A DNA stretch of 64,000 nucleotides from Straminergon stramineum (GCA_963920665.1 OY987263.1:36134547-36198546), one strand, 5' to 3'; shown: positions 21,332 to 35,326, numbered from the stretch's first letter. Numbers and translations are program-made. The notes: generated from the letters alone by a model not told the origin.

Positions 21332-23937
21332 CTGGGCTCTACACCATCCTTGCTTCTGCAAGCCACACCCGAAAACCTTCACTTCAAGAGCCACAAAACA
21401 GAATCACCGAAACCTAACCCTGTCGAAAACACAAAACCAGAGCTTGTCCTTACCTATCGGCTAGTGCTGCATTCGTAACTAATTCAATAACAGATACTTC
21501 TCTTAGAGAGCATAGTTGCCATATGGCGTGAAATCAGCAACTTCTCGCCGAATTTAACCATCTACTGAGATTAGGGCACCGTTGATCAATCATCGCATTC
21601 AACCCCATTCTTTCACCATGTCCCCCCTTTGCTCACGCTTCACACTTGCCTTCATAAGATTGATCAGTTTTCACTACCGTTTCTTCCTCAGAAATGAAAC
21701 ATAGGAAGAGCTAATCTCTGAATCAAGCCACCACAAAGGAAAACCCTAAAATCAGTTTCTTGAGCCTCGAAGTCCGATTTTCGTCAGCCTTGGTTCGTTT
21801 ACCTGTATTGCTTTTCAATCGGGAATTGAGGTCGTGGTACACACAACAAGTCTGAGGTGAAGTTTCCATTTCCTCCGATCCCATTCGCATCGACGAGACT
21901 GGCGATGTGAAATTCCGAAAAGTGGGCATGGACCTCTCTGTTTTTTGCTTCAGACTGTCAAAGGTACAGTGACGGTGTTCCCTACCAATTGCTTCAGACC
22001 ACGAACTAATCTCAACATGCCAATTACCTAACAAGTCCTGTAGTCCCTATGTGACCACTTTTGGGTCTCTGGGTGGTTAAAAATCATGGACCACGTAATG
22101 TGAAAAATAGAATCTTGTTATGAGAAACACATGCCAAATCACGAGAGTGGCAAGGGATGTTATTTCTCATAAGGAGATTGTATTTTCACGTCATTGGACA
22201 TAACCTCCATGGGATGGTTGACAATCAATAAGGAAGTGGTATAAGCATCACTTGGCTAAATGTCAACGGCCACAGATAGCATTGATAGCATTGATAGCAT
22301 AGTCACACCACTCACTACTTATGAAAAGGATTGTCTACTATCCCTTCAGCACTGCTCTACAACCTCTCTCTTTGAAATCGCAAAGGTAATTCTTACACAA
22401 TAGCGTTAAGAGAAATTGATCTCAATAAAAACTGACTCTTGTAGTATCGAAAGTGACCAGTTTACATCTGAATACTGCTCGCCGAGGAAGCACAGTCCAA
22501 GATATTGGTCAAAATGCTTCAAATGATGAGGAAAACTCAACCTTACACAAGAGCATCTTTATCTACAGTAGTTAAACTGAAAGGTTGTTAGTTCCAGAAT
22601 CATGACAGTGCGTTTAGACCTGATGAAGAGTACGAAAACACAAGCACAACATTGGCACAAAGCGGTATTGCAATTTACAACGCATATGCCTCTCTCTCAC
22701 GAGATCCTTAACCTCAAACCCTCATCTATCACCGATTGCTTCAAAGAGCACCTCAAAATCATCGCACAAGAACAACCAAGAAAAAAACAGAGCACGTCAA
22801 TTGAAGTAAAAAAGTTAAAGATCCAAACAATGCACTTGCAGGTTTGCTACACTGCACCTTGTTTACAAGAGCGATCCAAAACCCTGAACCCTTAAAAGCC
22901 TTAAGTTATAGAAGGAATGCACAAATGCAATTCACTTCACATGAGTCGAAGCCAGTTGACTGAATGCAGTCATGCCAAGTGGCTAGTGTTAGTTAAATGC
23001 CCTTAAATCCTGAATCAATATTTTCCTATTGTGAATGACTGGATTTAGGGCAAACTTTGAGCTTATGTAAGGTATAAAAATTTCATTAGTTGGAACCCTC
23101 ATATTCATTTGGCAACAAAAACATATCAAATTTGACTAGATTAATTATATAAATTATGTTGAAGAGGTGATTTGGGGTGTCTCCGTCCTTAACCCTAAGA
23201 GGGTCTATTCAATCGTATCCTCACAACAACGATGATCACAATAAGATATTCAAACACAAATCTTTAGTTCTATCCCAGTTTGACTTAATTAAATCAAAAT
23301 CTAATCTATTGTCGTATGGTGGCATTGGCTATAATTGTAGCATAAAGAGCAAAATTGTGATTGAGTTAGAGATGAAACAATGTGGGTGGTGCAAGGGGTG
23401 GTGAAAGAAGGTACCAAAAAAAGGAGAGTAACTTAATTCTAGTCAAACTTGAATCTTGAATGAAGAGTCCACAAGAGGTAGTTCTACTAGCTATGCCAAA
23501 GGGACATCAATAGTGGTTATTATCCTATTAGTCTAAGGTAGAATACTATTATATTTTCGTTAGTTTTTTCATTTTTACTATTCATTTTTATATTGAATGA
23601 AAATAAATTTACATTTATAATATAGTTTATTATTATATTTTCTATATCATTTTATTGATTGCTTAAATTCTCAAGTAGTCCTAAAATCCTTCAAATAAGT
23701 GGGTGCCAACATATATATTGTTTAAAATGTAATTAAAAAGATTATCAAGATTCAAGAAAGTGCATTGTAGAAAAAATAAATAAAAATAGAAGTGCCTCAT
23801 ATGCCTAATTTTGAGATGAAATAGTGATTAGCTACAATTCCCAAGATGTCAAGGCATGTCCACATGCGCATATTCTTTATCCATGTCAAAAAAATTTGGT
23901 ATCCACCTAAGCAAAAAAATTTCATAATTCAATTTTG
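21332..23937. other. Intergenic, no gene supported
   Basis: The first part is presumably the promoter and 5' UTR of the membrane-protein gene. Moderately AT-rich sequence to about 22.9 kb holds short open frames on both strands without recognisable content; beyond this the sequence becomes strongly AT-rich. Confidence 0.4.
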
Positions 23938-24133
23938 CACTATAAGAACCCCATGTTTTAGGTGATGGATTTTAGGTGACATCCAATGTAACAATCTGTG
24001 TTTTTTTGTTAACAATAACATCTAACATAACATCTTGATATTATGTTAGACATTATTGTTGACAGAAAAACAAAGATTATTACATTGGATGTCACCTAAA
24101 ATCCATCACCTAAAACACAGGGCTCTTACAATG
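23938..24133. repeat. Foldback MITE with CACTA-like ends, copy 2
   Basis: Long inverted repeat of about 196 bp. The left end is CACTATAAGAACCCCATG and the reverse-complemented right end is CATTGTAAGAGCCCTGTG; both continue GTTTTAGGTGATGGATTTTAGG... through arms of about 80 bp. The centre matches the element at 106-211. The ends resemble CACTA-type termini, but the flanking trinucleotides (TTG and TCA) do not match, so the superfamily is uncertain. Confidence 0.75.
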
Positions 24134-27100
24134 TCAGAGCTTGGTGATGGAGTAATGAAAGTTTTTAAATTTTAGTTACTAGGCATAAATGGTAATTTAT
24201 TCTTGGACTCACCTAACTTTCTTAAACTTAGACCAGTGATCTCTCCAAGAGAGTAATAATAAAATCTCTAGGCTATTGTAGATATTCAATTTAGTTAGAA
24301 AATGCAAGGATTACAATGTAATTGTTGTGAATGATGGCCTTTGGATTAGAGTTGGTTTAGAGCTTGACTTGTGTAGAGTCTATTAAGGATGCCTTTAGAA
24401 CTATTATTAGTTTATACAATCTAGAAACTTCCATAATATTATGAAAATTTAATATGAACAACAAATCTCAAAGTAAATATGTAATAAAGTTTTGTTCAAT
24501 GAAAATAGAGTCTATTTGGAGTGACAGATCTTGCTTTAGGATTTTTGCAAAATTGGCTAGTACACTCTAATGACTTTACACTTTTAAATTTCTACATACG
24601 ATTTTTGGAGTAATTTCAAATCACCAAGTTCAACAAAAACAACTTTGTTTCATGCTATTCCAATAATTATTGCAAGTCATGAGATTCTTTCAACTTCCAT
24701 CTCAATGTGAGCATCATAGTAAATCTAATTTGAAAAGTTGATTTATTTTCCTATTTTATTGGATGGATGGATTTTTATTCAAAAACTTTGATTCATTCTA
24801 TTTTGAGCATAAATTTAATTCCCTAAAGTCCCACATGTTCCTTTGGGGGGTATCTTGGGGGGGTACTTGAAGGTTCGATCAAGTTCCTATGATTTCATTT
24901 TTTTGCATAATTTTTTAAAATGTTTTTATGAAGATAGAAAAATAAATTAGTGTTGGGGGAATATAATTATTGTTTAAATCAATGCCTGGGATCAAAAGTT
25001 ACGCCATGTGCTCAAAATAATTGATCTTGAGTAGTTAAAAAAAATGGAAAAAAATGAAAATTTTATTTCTTATACATTGTATTTTTTTTCTATATATGAA
25101 TATTGATTCATTCCATTTGGATTAGTATTGTGAAATTTATAGAGGATCTTGTTTTGATGGCAATCATAGGATTCACAACATCCTTTTGGAAAAATAACAA
25201 ATTTTTTTTTTTAAAATTTCATTTTGACAATTTTTTGAAAAGAAGAAGTTGAACAATCTTTAGTTTGTTTTTTCAGAAAAACCTTATCATTAGGATTATT
25301 ATGCTTCAAGTCCACCTTAAGTCTATTACTGATTACTTTAATTTTCCTTTTGTTCAATACCTACTTCCACTTCACAATTTTTTGAAGAATGGAAATCTCT
25401 TGTAATTGTTTTTTGAATTAAAAAAAATTGCAATACAATCCCACTACTTAAAAAAAAATTAATATAAAAAAAAATTCCAAATTCTTTAAGTTAAGAGGAT
25501 ACAAAATCTTACAATCTAGTGTAGCAAGGTGCAAAAAAACTTGTCTTCTTCACTTTAAATGCAATTATCTTGCAATCTACTTCATCAAATTTCTTCCACA
25601 AATTTTAGTCCAAGATCCTATGGATGGATATGCAAAAGAATTGATTATGTGTAGTTTTCACATAAAATATTTGCAACATTATAGAATAATTTCCAAACTA
25701 TACCATTTTCAAGTATAAATGTAAACCCTCATTTGGATGTCATTAGTAGTGTAAAGAGCAATGAAGACTTAGTTAATATAAACTAAATGAATTTTGAAAG
25801 TGAACATGTTGAAATATTCATGTTGTATTGAAATAGGTGTATTTAATTGGAACCTAAACTCTCATGATTAGCCTCACTAAAACATTAGGACCACTGGCAA
25901 TAAAATACAAGTCACAAACTAAAATTATGAACAAATTTGTGCATTAAATAACTCTTCAACCCTAAAAGATCTAATTTATTTTTATTAAAATAATACAATT
26001 GTGGATGAAAGAACACTCAAATTATTTGAAGCAACAAGTATATTGCACTTGGATGACTTCATTTCATTGTTTTAGTTGTGTAGCTGTTTGATTCCATGGT
26101 CAAGTGGTAGTCTCATTTTGTAGCTTCTGTTGTATGGCCTTGTGACTCCATGCCCAACTTGTGTCTAGGTGACTATTTACAACTTGTGTACCCTATATAT
26201 GTCAATAGGGTAATATACAATGTACTCCAAAGTTGTCATTGGAATTTTCAAATGTAGGAACATAGGGTACTCTATAGTACTAGTATTAAACTCATGTTGA
26301 ATAGACATCCTTGAAGCAAAAAATGCCTCAACTATCATGGGTTACTTCAAAAAAATCTTCACCTCATTGGCTACTCATGAAAATTTGTTGTGGTTTCTCA
26401 ATCATCAAGATATTCCTTCAAGTCTATTTTTCAAGTATTTAAAAACAAAAAAGTGTAACATTTGGATGTCCTTTAGTATTGCCTAATTTTTAAGCAAAAA
26501 TGCTACAAGACTGTATCTCATTACTCAATAGATTTGACCAATTTTGATGTAGATTTGGAACAATCATTACTTTCAAACAATTTCTAAACCTTATAAAATA
26601 TTGTATGTTATAATTGATTTCATTCTTGGCTCTTTAAATGTGTGTTGACAAGACATAGAATACACCTATTTAACTTGCTTCATTTTCTCTATATATGAGT
26701 GATTTATAACAATTTGAAACTAAATGCAACCACTCATAGTACATATCTATTGAATTCTCATGTAACAATTGTAATTTTGTCACCTTCTATTTGGCCTCTT
26801 TCAATTTTTAGGCTAGAGTGTATTTGAATTTTGATTCAACGATGTTATGTTATCTTAATGACAATAAGACATGATTGCATGCACTCAAATTCCATTGAGT
26901 TCTTTTCTCCCTATATTGAGATTTTGGTCTAATTTTTACAACCCCAAGCTAGAAAGAAGGGTCAAGAACTTTTTCTCCATTTTGAGGCTTAAAGTTGTAA
27001 GAATAAGATCAAAACCTCAATTTACAAAAGAGATAACTCAATGTGGTTGCAATCATCTTGACTCAAAATTGCATGGGTGAGACCAAAACCTCAATTGAAA

Positions 27101-27991
27101 GAGTGACAGATGAAGGGCGTGCATTACTCAGTGTGACTAAGACACATCCAAATATGCCTTGTTGTCATTCCACAAAAAAAACAAAATTCAAATGAAATCA
27201 GAATTGAAGGAGGATTCAGTTGAAGGGTAGCAATTCCGGAGTTTCAGGATAACTCTAAAGTGTCGAACATTTGTCTAAAAACCATAATTTCAATTCCTTT
27301 GTTGATCAATGTGCTTACTAACGGGTGCTCTATATCTGGCTTAGTTTAACGTGTCCCTAAAATTATATGTAGAGGCTACATTGCTGTATCTTGGTTACCC
27401 GTCTATTTCTAGCAAAACCCGGAAATTCCTCTCAAATCTACTTGTCTTTTTCCAATAACAATTTGGGCATTTATTATGTCACTCCTACAATAGCAATTGG
27501 ATCATTCATCTTGCTGTCCACATCATAATACCATGAAATTGCTGTGTTTCCTACCCACAAATCTTGCAGGAATTCTTTCATAAAATTTAGAGTATCCACG
27601 GATCATGCTCAAGAATACAACTGAGAAATCGAAATACCAGAATAACCAAGAGTGATTTCAGAGTGATTGATGTGAAGAGGGCGACTTTACCAAACTTGAC
27701 AGTGAAAAGTTTCCCATTTCCAAGACATACCTTCACGAAAATGGTGCAAAATAATCATAAGTCGCTCCTAAGTAATTTTCTATTGTTAGCAATGCAAACT
27801 TCTCCTTGACAGTCGTCTCTGGAGATAGAATATCCAGAGAAACTAGAGACAAGGACTTCACCTCATTATAGCAATGCAACCACATAAATCTGCAGTAATC
27901 CATCGCGGACTTCCTCTCCCATACCTTCAGATTCGATAAATTGTCTTCACTTAAGATGCATCAAGGAGCTCTGCTTCCACGCACAGATTTC
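24134..27991. other. AT-rich intergenic DNA with decayed repeat blocks
   Basis: No gene recognised. The block at about 24.7-25.7 kb shares ordered short matches with about 33.4-34.1 kb (see the separate repeat entry). From about 27.2 kb the sequence becomes GC-richer toward the 3' end of the minus-strand gene that stops at 27992, and likely holds its 3' UTR. Confidence 0.4.
25500..25640 (+). repeat. Dispersed AT-rich repeat block, copy near 25.5 kb
   Basis: Contains, in order, CACTTTAAATGC, TTATCTTGCAATC, TTCTTCCACA and CAAGATCCTAT. The same series (CACTTCAAATGC, ATATCTTGCAATC, TTTTTCCACA, CAAGATCCTAT) occurs at about 33927-34017. The spacing is conserved, so these are diverged copies of one noncoding repeat. 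A non-autonomous LTR-element remnant is one possibility. Confidence 0.45.
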
Positions 27992-29816
27992 TTATTGCAT
28001 CATTGCGTCCGAAACTTCAACTTCAGTGTTAGAGGTAGCAACAGGATCACGAACTTGTTTTCCTGCACAATCACCATCAAGAAAGTGCCATACAATCCAT
28101 TCAAGAGAGTTGCTGTGTTAGTTCCACATCAACATACTAACATTTCCGACACCAATCCTTACAAGAAAATGCACCGCTGAATTAACGAAAAACTGGGGGT
28201 TTGGACCATTTGATACTGACAATCGACAGAAATCATTGATTTCTGTTCATTATGTCCATACAAACGTTCCGAACCCACATGATTTTGTCGATTCAGGATA
28301 TTCTTTCTTTTAGTGAATTCTGGTGATATATGAGAATGGACGACAGACACCATACCTTTGGACGAAGAGCTCTTCAACCTCAGCTTGGCACGCTTCTTCA
28401 TGAGAAAGGCCCGTCCCAATTTAGGCAACTTTGGCTGTGACGATCCTTGATCACCTCCACCTAATGAAGCATTTCGTAAATCAAAGAGAAACAACAGAAT
28501 TGCTCAAGATAAAGATAAGAAAATCCTTCTTATTCAAGCATTTGTATCCTAAAAATGCAGAAACAGAGTTGTACCTTCTTCATCTATGGCCATCATCTCA
28601 ATATCATGCACAGTGACCAGCCCCGACTGTAGAGCCTCTTTCTGTGCCTGCAATAGCCAACCAATAAGCGCAAATTAACAGACGAAATTCTTTCACAGAC
28701 CATCTCAGCACTGTGCTCAACTAATTTTTTTGTTATACACAAGAAATGTCATTACGGTCACACAGACCACACACTCCCACCGAAAAAAAATATATAATAC
28801 TTACAGATTGTTCTAGACTTCATCTATTAACTCAATGCTGAAAAACAAAGATCTACTGGTAGAATTGGCCTAAAATCTGTTGCTGAAAAAACCTCGCCAG
28901 ATTGAACCCTCGGTACCGCATGACCCTCTCAATGCTTCTAGAGTAGATCAGCTATAAATTCCATTCTAATTCTAAGTCCTTTGCACATTTCTCTCGTAAG
29001 CAAGAGCCAAAAAGTCGCCAATATATTTAAACGACATTGCATGCGTAGGACAATTAACAAATAGAATCGGACAAAAAGAGTCCCCAAATGACCTACTCAA
29101 AACTGCTAAAAAAACATGAAGCAAAATCTGGGCCTCTTCTAGGAGACAAAAATCCCTGGCAAATTGGACCCTTGCGACCACAAAGCCATCTCAACGCTTC
29201 TAAGGCCGATCATCTTGCATTCTTATATCAGTTTCCTCACACAATCCTCTCGTAAAGAAAAGCCAAACACGCACCAATCCCCTCGACGTCTAAATTACAC
29301 GTAATTCAAGAAAATAGAAACCCTAAATCACTGTATGAATTGCGGCAATGGTAGGTTCGGCGATCAGCCTACCTGTCGCCATCTCTTCTGAAGCTTGCGC
29401 GCCTTCTTTCCCGAAATCCCAGCCGGGCCGGTCGCGGACGACACCTTGAGCGTGGCAGCGCTGGACCTGAGCTTCCGTTTCTCGGCCCGCTTGGCCCGCC
29501 TCTCCTTCTGAATGTTGCGTCGCGGCAAATTGAACTTGTTCATCTCGCTCGAGAAGCCCAACCCACCACCACCGGTGGCGGACTCCCTTCGATAACTCTT
29601 CGTTTCGACAGTCTCTTCTTCCAAATCCTGAAGTCGCCAAACACCAAATCGTCACAACAACATGAAAGGAATTGAAGCAAGAATTCTGGCGATGAGGACT
29701 GACAAGATTATACTGATCTTGGATTAATTCCAATTCCGAGAAAAAGACGAGAGAGGAGAGTGATGAAGAGCGCAAGCAGGAATGCGGAATCATACGACCT
29801 TTCTAGGACGGAACAT
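27992..29816 (-). CDS. Small very basic protein, C11orf98-like
   Basis: Five minus-strand exons: 29799-29816, 29373-29627, 28575-28647, 28356-28460 and 27992-28062. They join to 522 nt, or 173 residues, with GT-AG borders and matching phases. The protein starts MFRPRK, then an acidic/Gly-rich stretch (DLEEETVETK, TGGGGLGF). A strongly basic core follows (LPRRNIQKERRAKRAEKRKLR), then SGKKARKLQKRWRQAQKEAL, an acidic DIEMMAIDEE segment, a second basic region (KLGRAFLMKKRAKLRL) and the end TEVEVSDAMMQ. The SGKK-RKL-x-AQKE block followed by an acidic tail resembles the eukaryotic C11orf98 family, whose role is poorly known; the composition suggests a nucleolar or RNA-associated protein. The tiny first exon is the least certain part: translation could instead begin at the internal MNKFNLPRRN. 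Confidence 0.7.
28861..29300 (-). repeat. Diverged direct duplication within an intron
   Basis: Two blocks in the intron after the second exon of the basic-protein gene share ordered motifs: CTGCTAAAAAAAC / TTGCTGAAAAAAC, then GGCAAATTGGACCCT / GCCAGATTGAACCCT, then CTCAA(C/T)GCTTCTA, then CTCTCGTAA(A/G)(G/C)AA, and CGAC near the end. The unit is about 250 bp. It explains the unusual length of this intron. Confidence 0.45.
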
Positions 29817-32800
29817 GCCCCGTACCCGTGGGTCCTCCGCCTACGACCGCGTCTCTTGCGCTCTGACCAACAAGGCTCTACCACGTGCAGCTTGTGTCGA
29901 ACAGAACTCATCCATCCAACCTCTGCATGTGAGAACAACCTGAAGAATCCCGAACAAAAGATAGTAAGTTCACTTTTTTAAATCATAATAATTATTTTTT
30001 AATACTCTAAAATATTGTAGATATGTCATTGATTCAAGTGGGACATCCTTTCCATTGATAAATTTCAAGAGTTTTCTTGAAGAATTCTCGATGAATGTTA
30101 ATTGGATGAAGTGCACTTTTCAAATATTCATCTTCCACTTACTAAATGAGCATTTATGGGCTAAACTAATTGCAAGTGAAAGAGATTGAATAAGATTATT
30201 ACACCTAAAATTGTCTTCATCCCACCAAGAATCTAAAATCAATTCCTATTATTGAGGTAGAATGAACTACAATTATTTTATGTTTTATAGTGAATAAGGA
30301 TATTAAAGGGACCAAAAAATTAAAGGGACTAATTGTAGAAAATTGTAGATGTTTGAAACATGATGTACATTCCCCGAACACTTCAATAACTACTAATGTA
30401 CAATAAAGGTAGATATTTATGTAGTGTGGAATGTCAATTAATTAGTATGGATCCCCTTAAAATCCCTATTCAATGTAAATGTAACTTCTAAATCACTATA
30501 CACACTAAAGGTTTCAATGTGTGTATAGAACATTCCAAGGCTAAAAGATTCTAAATGATTCTTCAATTCAAATTTCAAAAGTTCACAATAAATTCAATAA
30601 GAATCCCCAAAATATGGACTACATCAAAGTGGCCTAGATGTAAATTATTGATGTTGTTTAAGGCAAATTGATTGATTTTTTTTAAAAGTGCAAAATCCTT
30701 TTCAAAATCCATATAAGTGCTTAGAAGGACACTTTATAAACACATTATGATAATTCCTTGGGGACACTTTCAAAACCATCACATACAATGCTCTTGCACT
30801 TAACAATGTAATGATTTTTTCCATTTAAATTATATTTTCTAAAATAACATCAACCCTATGTCTTTAAAAATCCAAATTGTCTAAATTGAAAGAGGATTCT
30901 AGATCTTTTTAAATTTTATTTTTAGATAGTATATGAAAAAACTATCTACCTAACAAGTTGATTAGATCATATGTAGATAGGTCATATACATTCCATATTT
31001 TAAAGAATGAAAATTCCAATTTGGGCAAAAATTGGTATAATACAAGACTATAGTAGCATGCACTAGATTATCCCCTAATAAATTTAGGAGTGTATCTGGG
31101 GCTTTAAATAATTTTGGATAAGTAATTGCAATGTCAATTCTTTAATCAAAAGGTTGAAATTTTTTATATAAATGCATGCAAGGATTGTCTTGAATGCAAG
31201 TCAAATTCAAAGAATTTAGAGAAGTGATAAAAAATTTGAAAGATGAACTATGCATTTGCAAAGTTATACAAAAATATTTTTCTTGTAGTTAATCAATATA
31301 AATATCTAATAATGAATGAGGATTATTACTTTGGAATTTCTACACAATACAATGCAAAGATTGAACTAAATAATGTTATAGTTGGATTAAAAAAATTGAT
31401 CAAAGTTTATATTTTTTTAAATTTTGTGTATTGAAATACATTTCTTTTCACAAGTATGCAATCATTTCATCAAATTGGGCACAATTGGTGCATGATTCAA
31501 GCTACCATAGTTTTGTAGTAGCTTAGGCTATTTTTTGAGTAATAATTAATTAAAATGCAAAGAATAGTTAAATGGCATTCAAAATATAATATATTATAAT
31601 CAAGAAATTTGAAATATAATTGAAATAAGTTATACACTCATACAAGTTGTTTTAAAAAATTTATGGATGGTTGTGACTACTTTCACCTAAGGTGTCGCAT
31701 TTACCTAACCCCTTGTCTTGAACTCCAAACTCCAAACTTTCTAACTTTTATGTCAAGTTTTTGTTAAGTGTTAGGATTTTTTGCATATGAGAGATATGCT
31801 TTGTTTGTGAGAAATGGTGCTTTAGAAAGGTCAAAATGGCATGGCCAAAATTGTGCAATGTATATTTTTAGTTATTGGCAAAGAAGGGATGCAAGATTGT
31901 ATAGAGTGAGTTGAATTTATATGAATTATAGAGAAAGAGACAAAGTAGATCAATAAATTTCAAAAAATTTAGGCACCCTTTTCATTATTTATTTTTTGAC
32001 CAAGCTACTAAAAGACTATAGTAGTAAGATGATATTATTTCTTTGTAAATATTTTTGAAAAATACATTAGCTTTGCATTGGCATGCTCAAAAGAACGCAA
32101 AAGCTTAAAACGGTTTTCTAAATTGATGTGACATTAATTTACAAAAGTCATGCTTTTCTGAAGTTATTAGTACAACTTCAAATTTTACAATATTGTATAA
32201 TTTTCTACATTTTGTTTGTGATACCAATAATTTTTTTAGTATTGCTAATTCCCCTCCCTTCACTAATAGGGATGACTAATTGAACAAATTAGCATAGGCC
32301 TCCAATGATTAGGTTTGAGTATCAACAAGACCTATCATCAAGAAACTTTGTCAAAAATGATTTGATTTTTGGAGCAATAGGTGTATTTTTCATTTCTTCA
32401 TGAATCTTGGAAGTCAACCATAAGTCACTTGTTAATCTCAACGTCCTTCCAAGGTTACAGTGGCTATTAAAATGTTTTATTCATAAAAATTTGGACATAT
32501 TGTGGTAGAAGTAACATACTTGCATAAAATAAAATTTTATGATATTATATAAAAATATACATTTTTTAAGAATTCAGTCAAATTTGTTAGTGAAAAAATA
32601 TACATAAATATTTATGAAGGTTCTTCAGTAAGTGGAATGACATTTCTTTTTAGAAATCTTTAGGAAAAAGTTTATAAATTTTGAATTTTTATTGAATAAA
32701 ATATTAATAACTAAAATGACTTCAAATATTGATGATTTTTGTAATTTACTCTAGTGATTAACAAAAAATAGGGGAAATTTTGAAAAGTTTATTATATATA

Positions 32801-34779
32801 ATTTATATATTTTTTGGAGATTTTTGGAGTGAATTATAAGAAATGTAACTACTTAGAGCCATACATTATCAATAATATTTTACTCAACAACATTTTGAAA
32901 TTTATAAAATTTATACCAAAAAACTCTCATCCAAAAAGAATTCTCATTCTACTTACTAAAGAATCTAGAACTGAAATTACTTGTATTAAAAAAAATTTTC
33001 ACTAATAAAATTCATTAAATTTTGAAAAAATAAAAAGAATTTAAAAAGAATTTGAAAAATCATTCTATACAAATGTGTTACTTCTCCTTCAATATTTTCA
33101 AAATTTACTGAAAAAAATTTAATTTTTCAATTAGTTATAGCACCTTAATTTTTGAAATGTACAGTATCTATACTTTAACCCCTATAGGACCAAACAATGT
33201 TTTTTGGCAACATAGTGATTTCCGGCAGCTCACTACGAATGGAATTTTTATTTTTTTTCTTTGAAATTTTCATACAACATGTGCCCGAGGAGTAGCTTTA
33301 AGATCCAACAATTTTCATAACTTTTGAATACATGGTTAAAAATTTATTGTATGATATGTTGTTTTCATTGCTTAGTAGACAGCTCGGGCAGCAAAAAAAA
33401 CTTCTTTAAAAATCACTTTCTTTTTTTTCTAAATTGAAATTTATTTTCCTGATTTATATATTCATGAAAAGCTTTGAATCATTCCATTTTGATTTATGAG
33501 ATGAAAGTTATGAAGGGTTTTAGTTGTGGATAGTTTGTGGGTAGTAATGGAATCTCTACTCTAAAATAAACTTTGAAGACCCTTATTTAACTCAATTTTT
33601 AATATTTTTTGAAAAAAAATAAAAATGTGAGGTGTAGATTTTTTATTACAACAATTTCACCATTGGGATTATCCTTTTTCAATTCCATAAACAAATTATT
33701 AACAATTTAGTATTTTGAATCATTATCTACTTCTTTCAACTTATTATTTTTTTCCTATATGTTGTACAATTCCAAATGATCTAAAATTTTTCACTCATGT
33801 AGCCAACATGACTTGAAGAATGAATCCAAAGAGTTACAACCATTTTGGACATTTTTTCATAATGATCTGACCTTGTGAAGTGCATCTGCCTAGATTTTTG
33901 CAGGGACAAAAAATGGCTTTTTGTCACTTCAAATGCTTATATCTTGCAATCCAAAGGGTGGAAATTTCTGAAATTTTTTCCACATATTCTCAAACGAGTT
34001 TCATACAAGATCCTATAGTTACATTTGTCCAAAAATGTATTTTTTCTAAAATTTGGTACTTGTACCAAAGATGACAATTTTGGAGCATTTTTGGTGAAAA
34101 CATAGTCAAATACCTTTAGGGGTTAAATGAGGTTGTCGGTTTGGTTTGATTGTTTGGTTTGAGATCTCCAAAATTGTGCATCCCTTGGTTGCACTCTTGG
34201 TAGCGTTGGAAAGTCCTCAACAAGGAGGGGAGTATGGACATACTAAAGATCCAATGCTTTGCACAACCATACGTTAAAGTCCTCACTAAAGTTCTTCCCC
34301 TTCTTCTCACACCCCTCACTAGCCTCCATGTCTTCGCTTGAGGCCATAGTCAAAGTTACTCACTATAAAGGCCCTCTTCTTGCCAAGCAAATGTGGGAAT
34401 GACAAGAAGAGCAATATGACTTGTATTATAAAGGGATGTTGGTATTGATTCACATTTTGTTTTGGACAAGTGTGGCAAACCTAGAGTAGTGTTGCCAAGG
34501 CTTGGTGGCAATGCTTGTATGAGCCACTATAACCAACCTTCAAGGCTGCCAAACTCCCCCCCCCTCCAAAGTAGTTACCAAAATACTCTGATTATTGAAC
34601 CAATAAGTATATTCTTTGTTTTTTCAGTCAGGGTTGTTCTGTCAAACGTGTTTTGGGGTTTGGGTGTCGAGTTGTTCGTTTGATGTCACATGTCATAAAA
34701 GACGAGTGTCGCATATATGAGACAAATTTGACGAGTACGGAATTAGGGTTTGAAATTTTCGGGCAGGGCAGCCAAAAAT
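29817..34779. other. Long AT-rich intergenic region, no gene seen
   Basis: Upstream of the basic-protein gene and extending almost 5 kb. Very AT-rich with only short, composition-driven open frames. The stretch 33.2-34.13 kb is a copy of the dispersed repeat described at 25.5 kb and ends at a TTTAGGGGTTAA motif (34115-34126). No RNA gene or transposon termini recognised. Confidence 0.4.
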
Positions 34780-34859
34780 TTAATCTTACGTGGCGGGTTG
34801 TCAACAGTGACGTGGAAAGCCTCCACCACATCACCATGGGCAACTGCGGGTGGGGCTCG

Positions 34860-35160
34860 TGCGGGTAAGGTGGGGCGACCGTGGGTCCTAGAATGAGGGC
34901 GACTACGGGTCCAATCCAGGGCGACTACAAGTCGAGGGGGGGGGGCGAGTGCGGGTAGAAGGGGGTGACTACGGGTCTTGGGGGGCGAGTGCGGGTCTAG
35001 GGGGGGCAAATGCGGATAGAAGGGGGCTTAGGGGGGCAACCACAGGTCATTTCTTGGGCGACCGCGGCTGATGGGGCGACTACGGGTCTCAGATTCCGGA
35101 GGTCTTCTAGTTCATGACGATGGAGACGGCTGCGTATGGGGCAACCACGGGTCAGGGGCG
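34860..35160 (+). repeat. GC-rich degenerate minisatellite, block A
   Basis: Repeated GGGCGA(C/G)(T/C)(A/G)CGGGTC cores spaced by about 20-30 bp in an otherwise AT-rich region, for example at 34905, 34978 and 35066. G-runs up to ten or more near 34938 make G-quadruplex formation on the plus strand possible. The same core forms block B at about 36330-36890. Confidence 0.75.
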
Positions 35161-35326
35161 CCAAAAAACATGAGTTCAAGTTTCCCCCTTTACAAAATGG
35201 AGGGAAGGCGTTCAAACTTTTCAAGTACCGCTCCCCCCTTTTCTAAAGAATAACTCCAAAGAATCCTAAAACTGAGGCATTCAATACTAAGTGATCAAAA
35301 GTTAATTAAGTAATAAAGAAAACAAA

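Noticed and set aside
21332..21394. Upstream extension of the membrane-protein gene to a GTG start
   Set aside because: Nuclear genes rarely start at GTG; the first in-frame ATG at 21331 is used instead.
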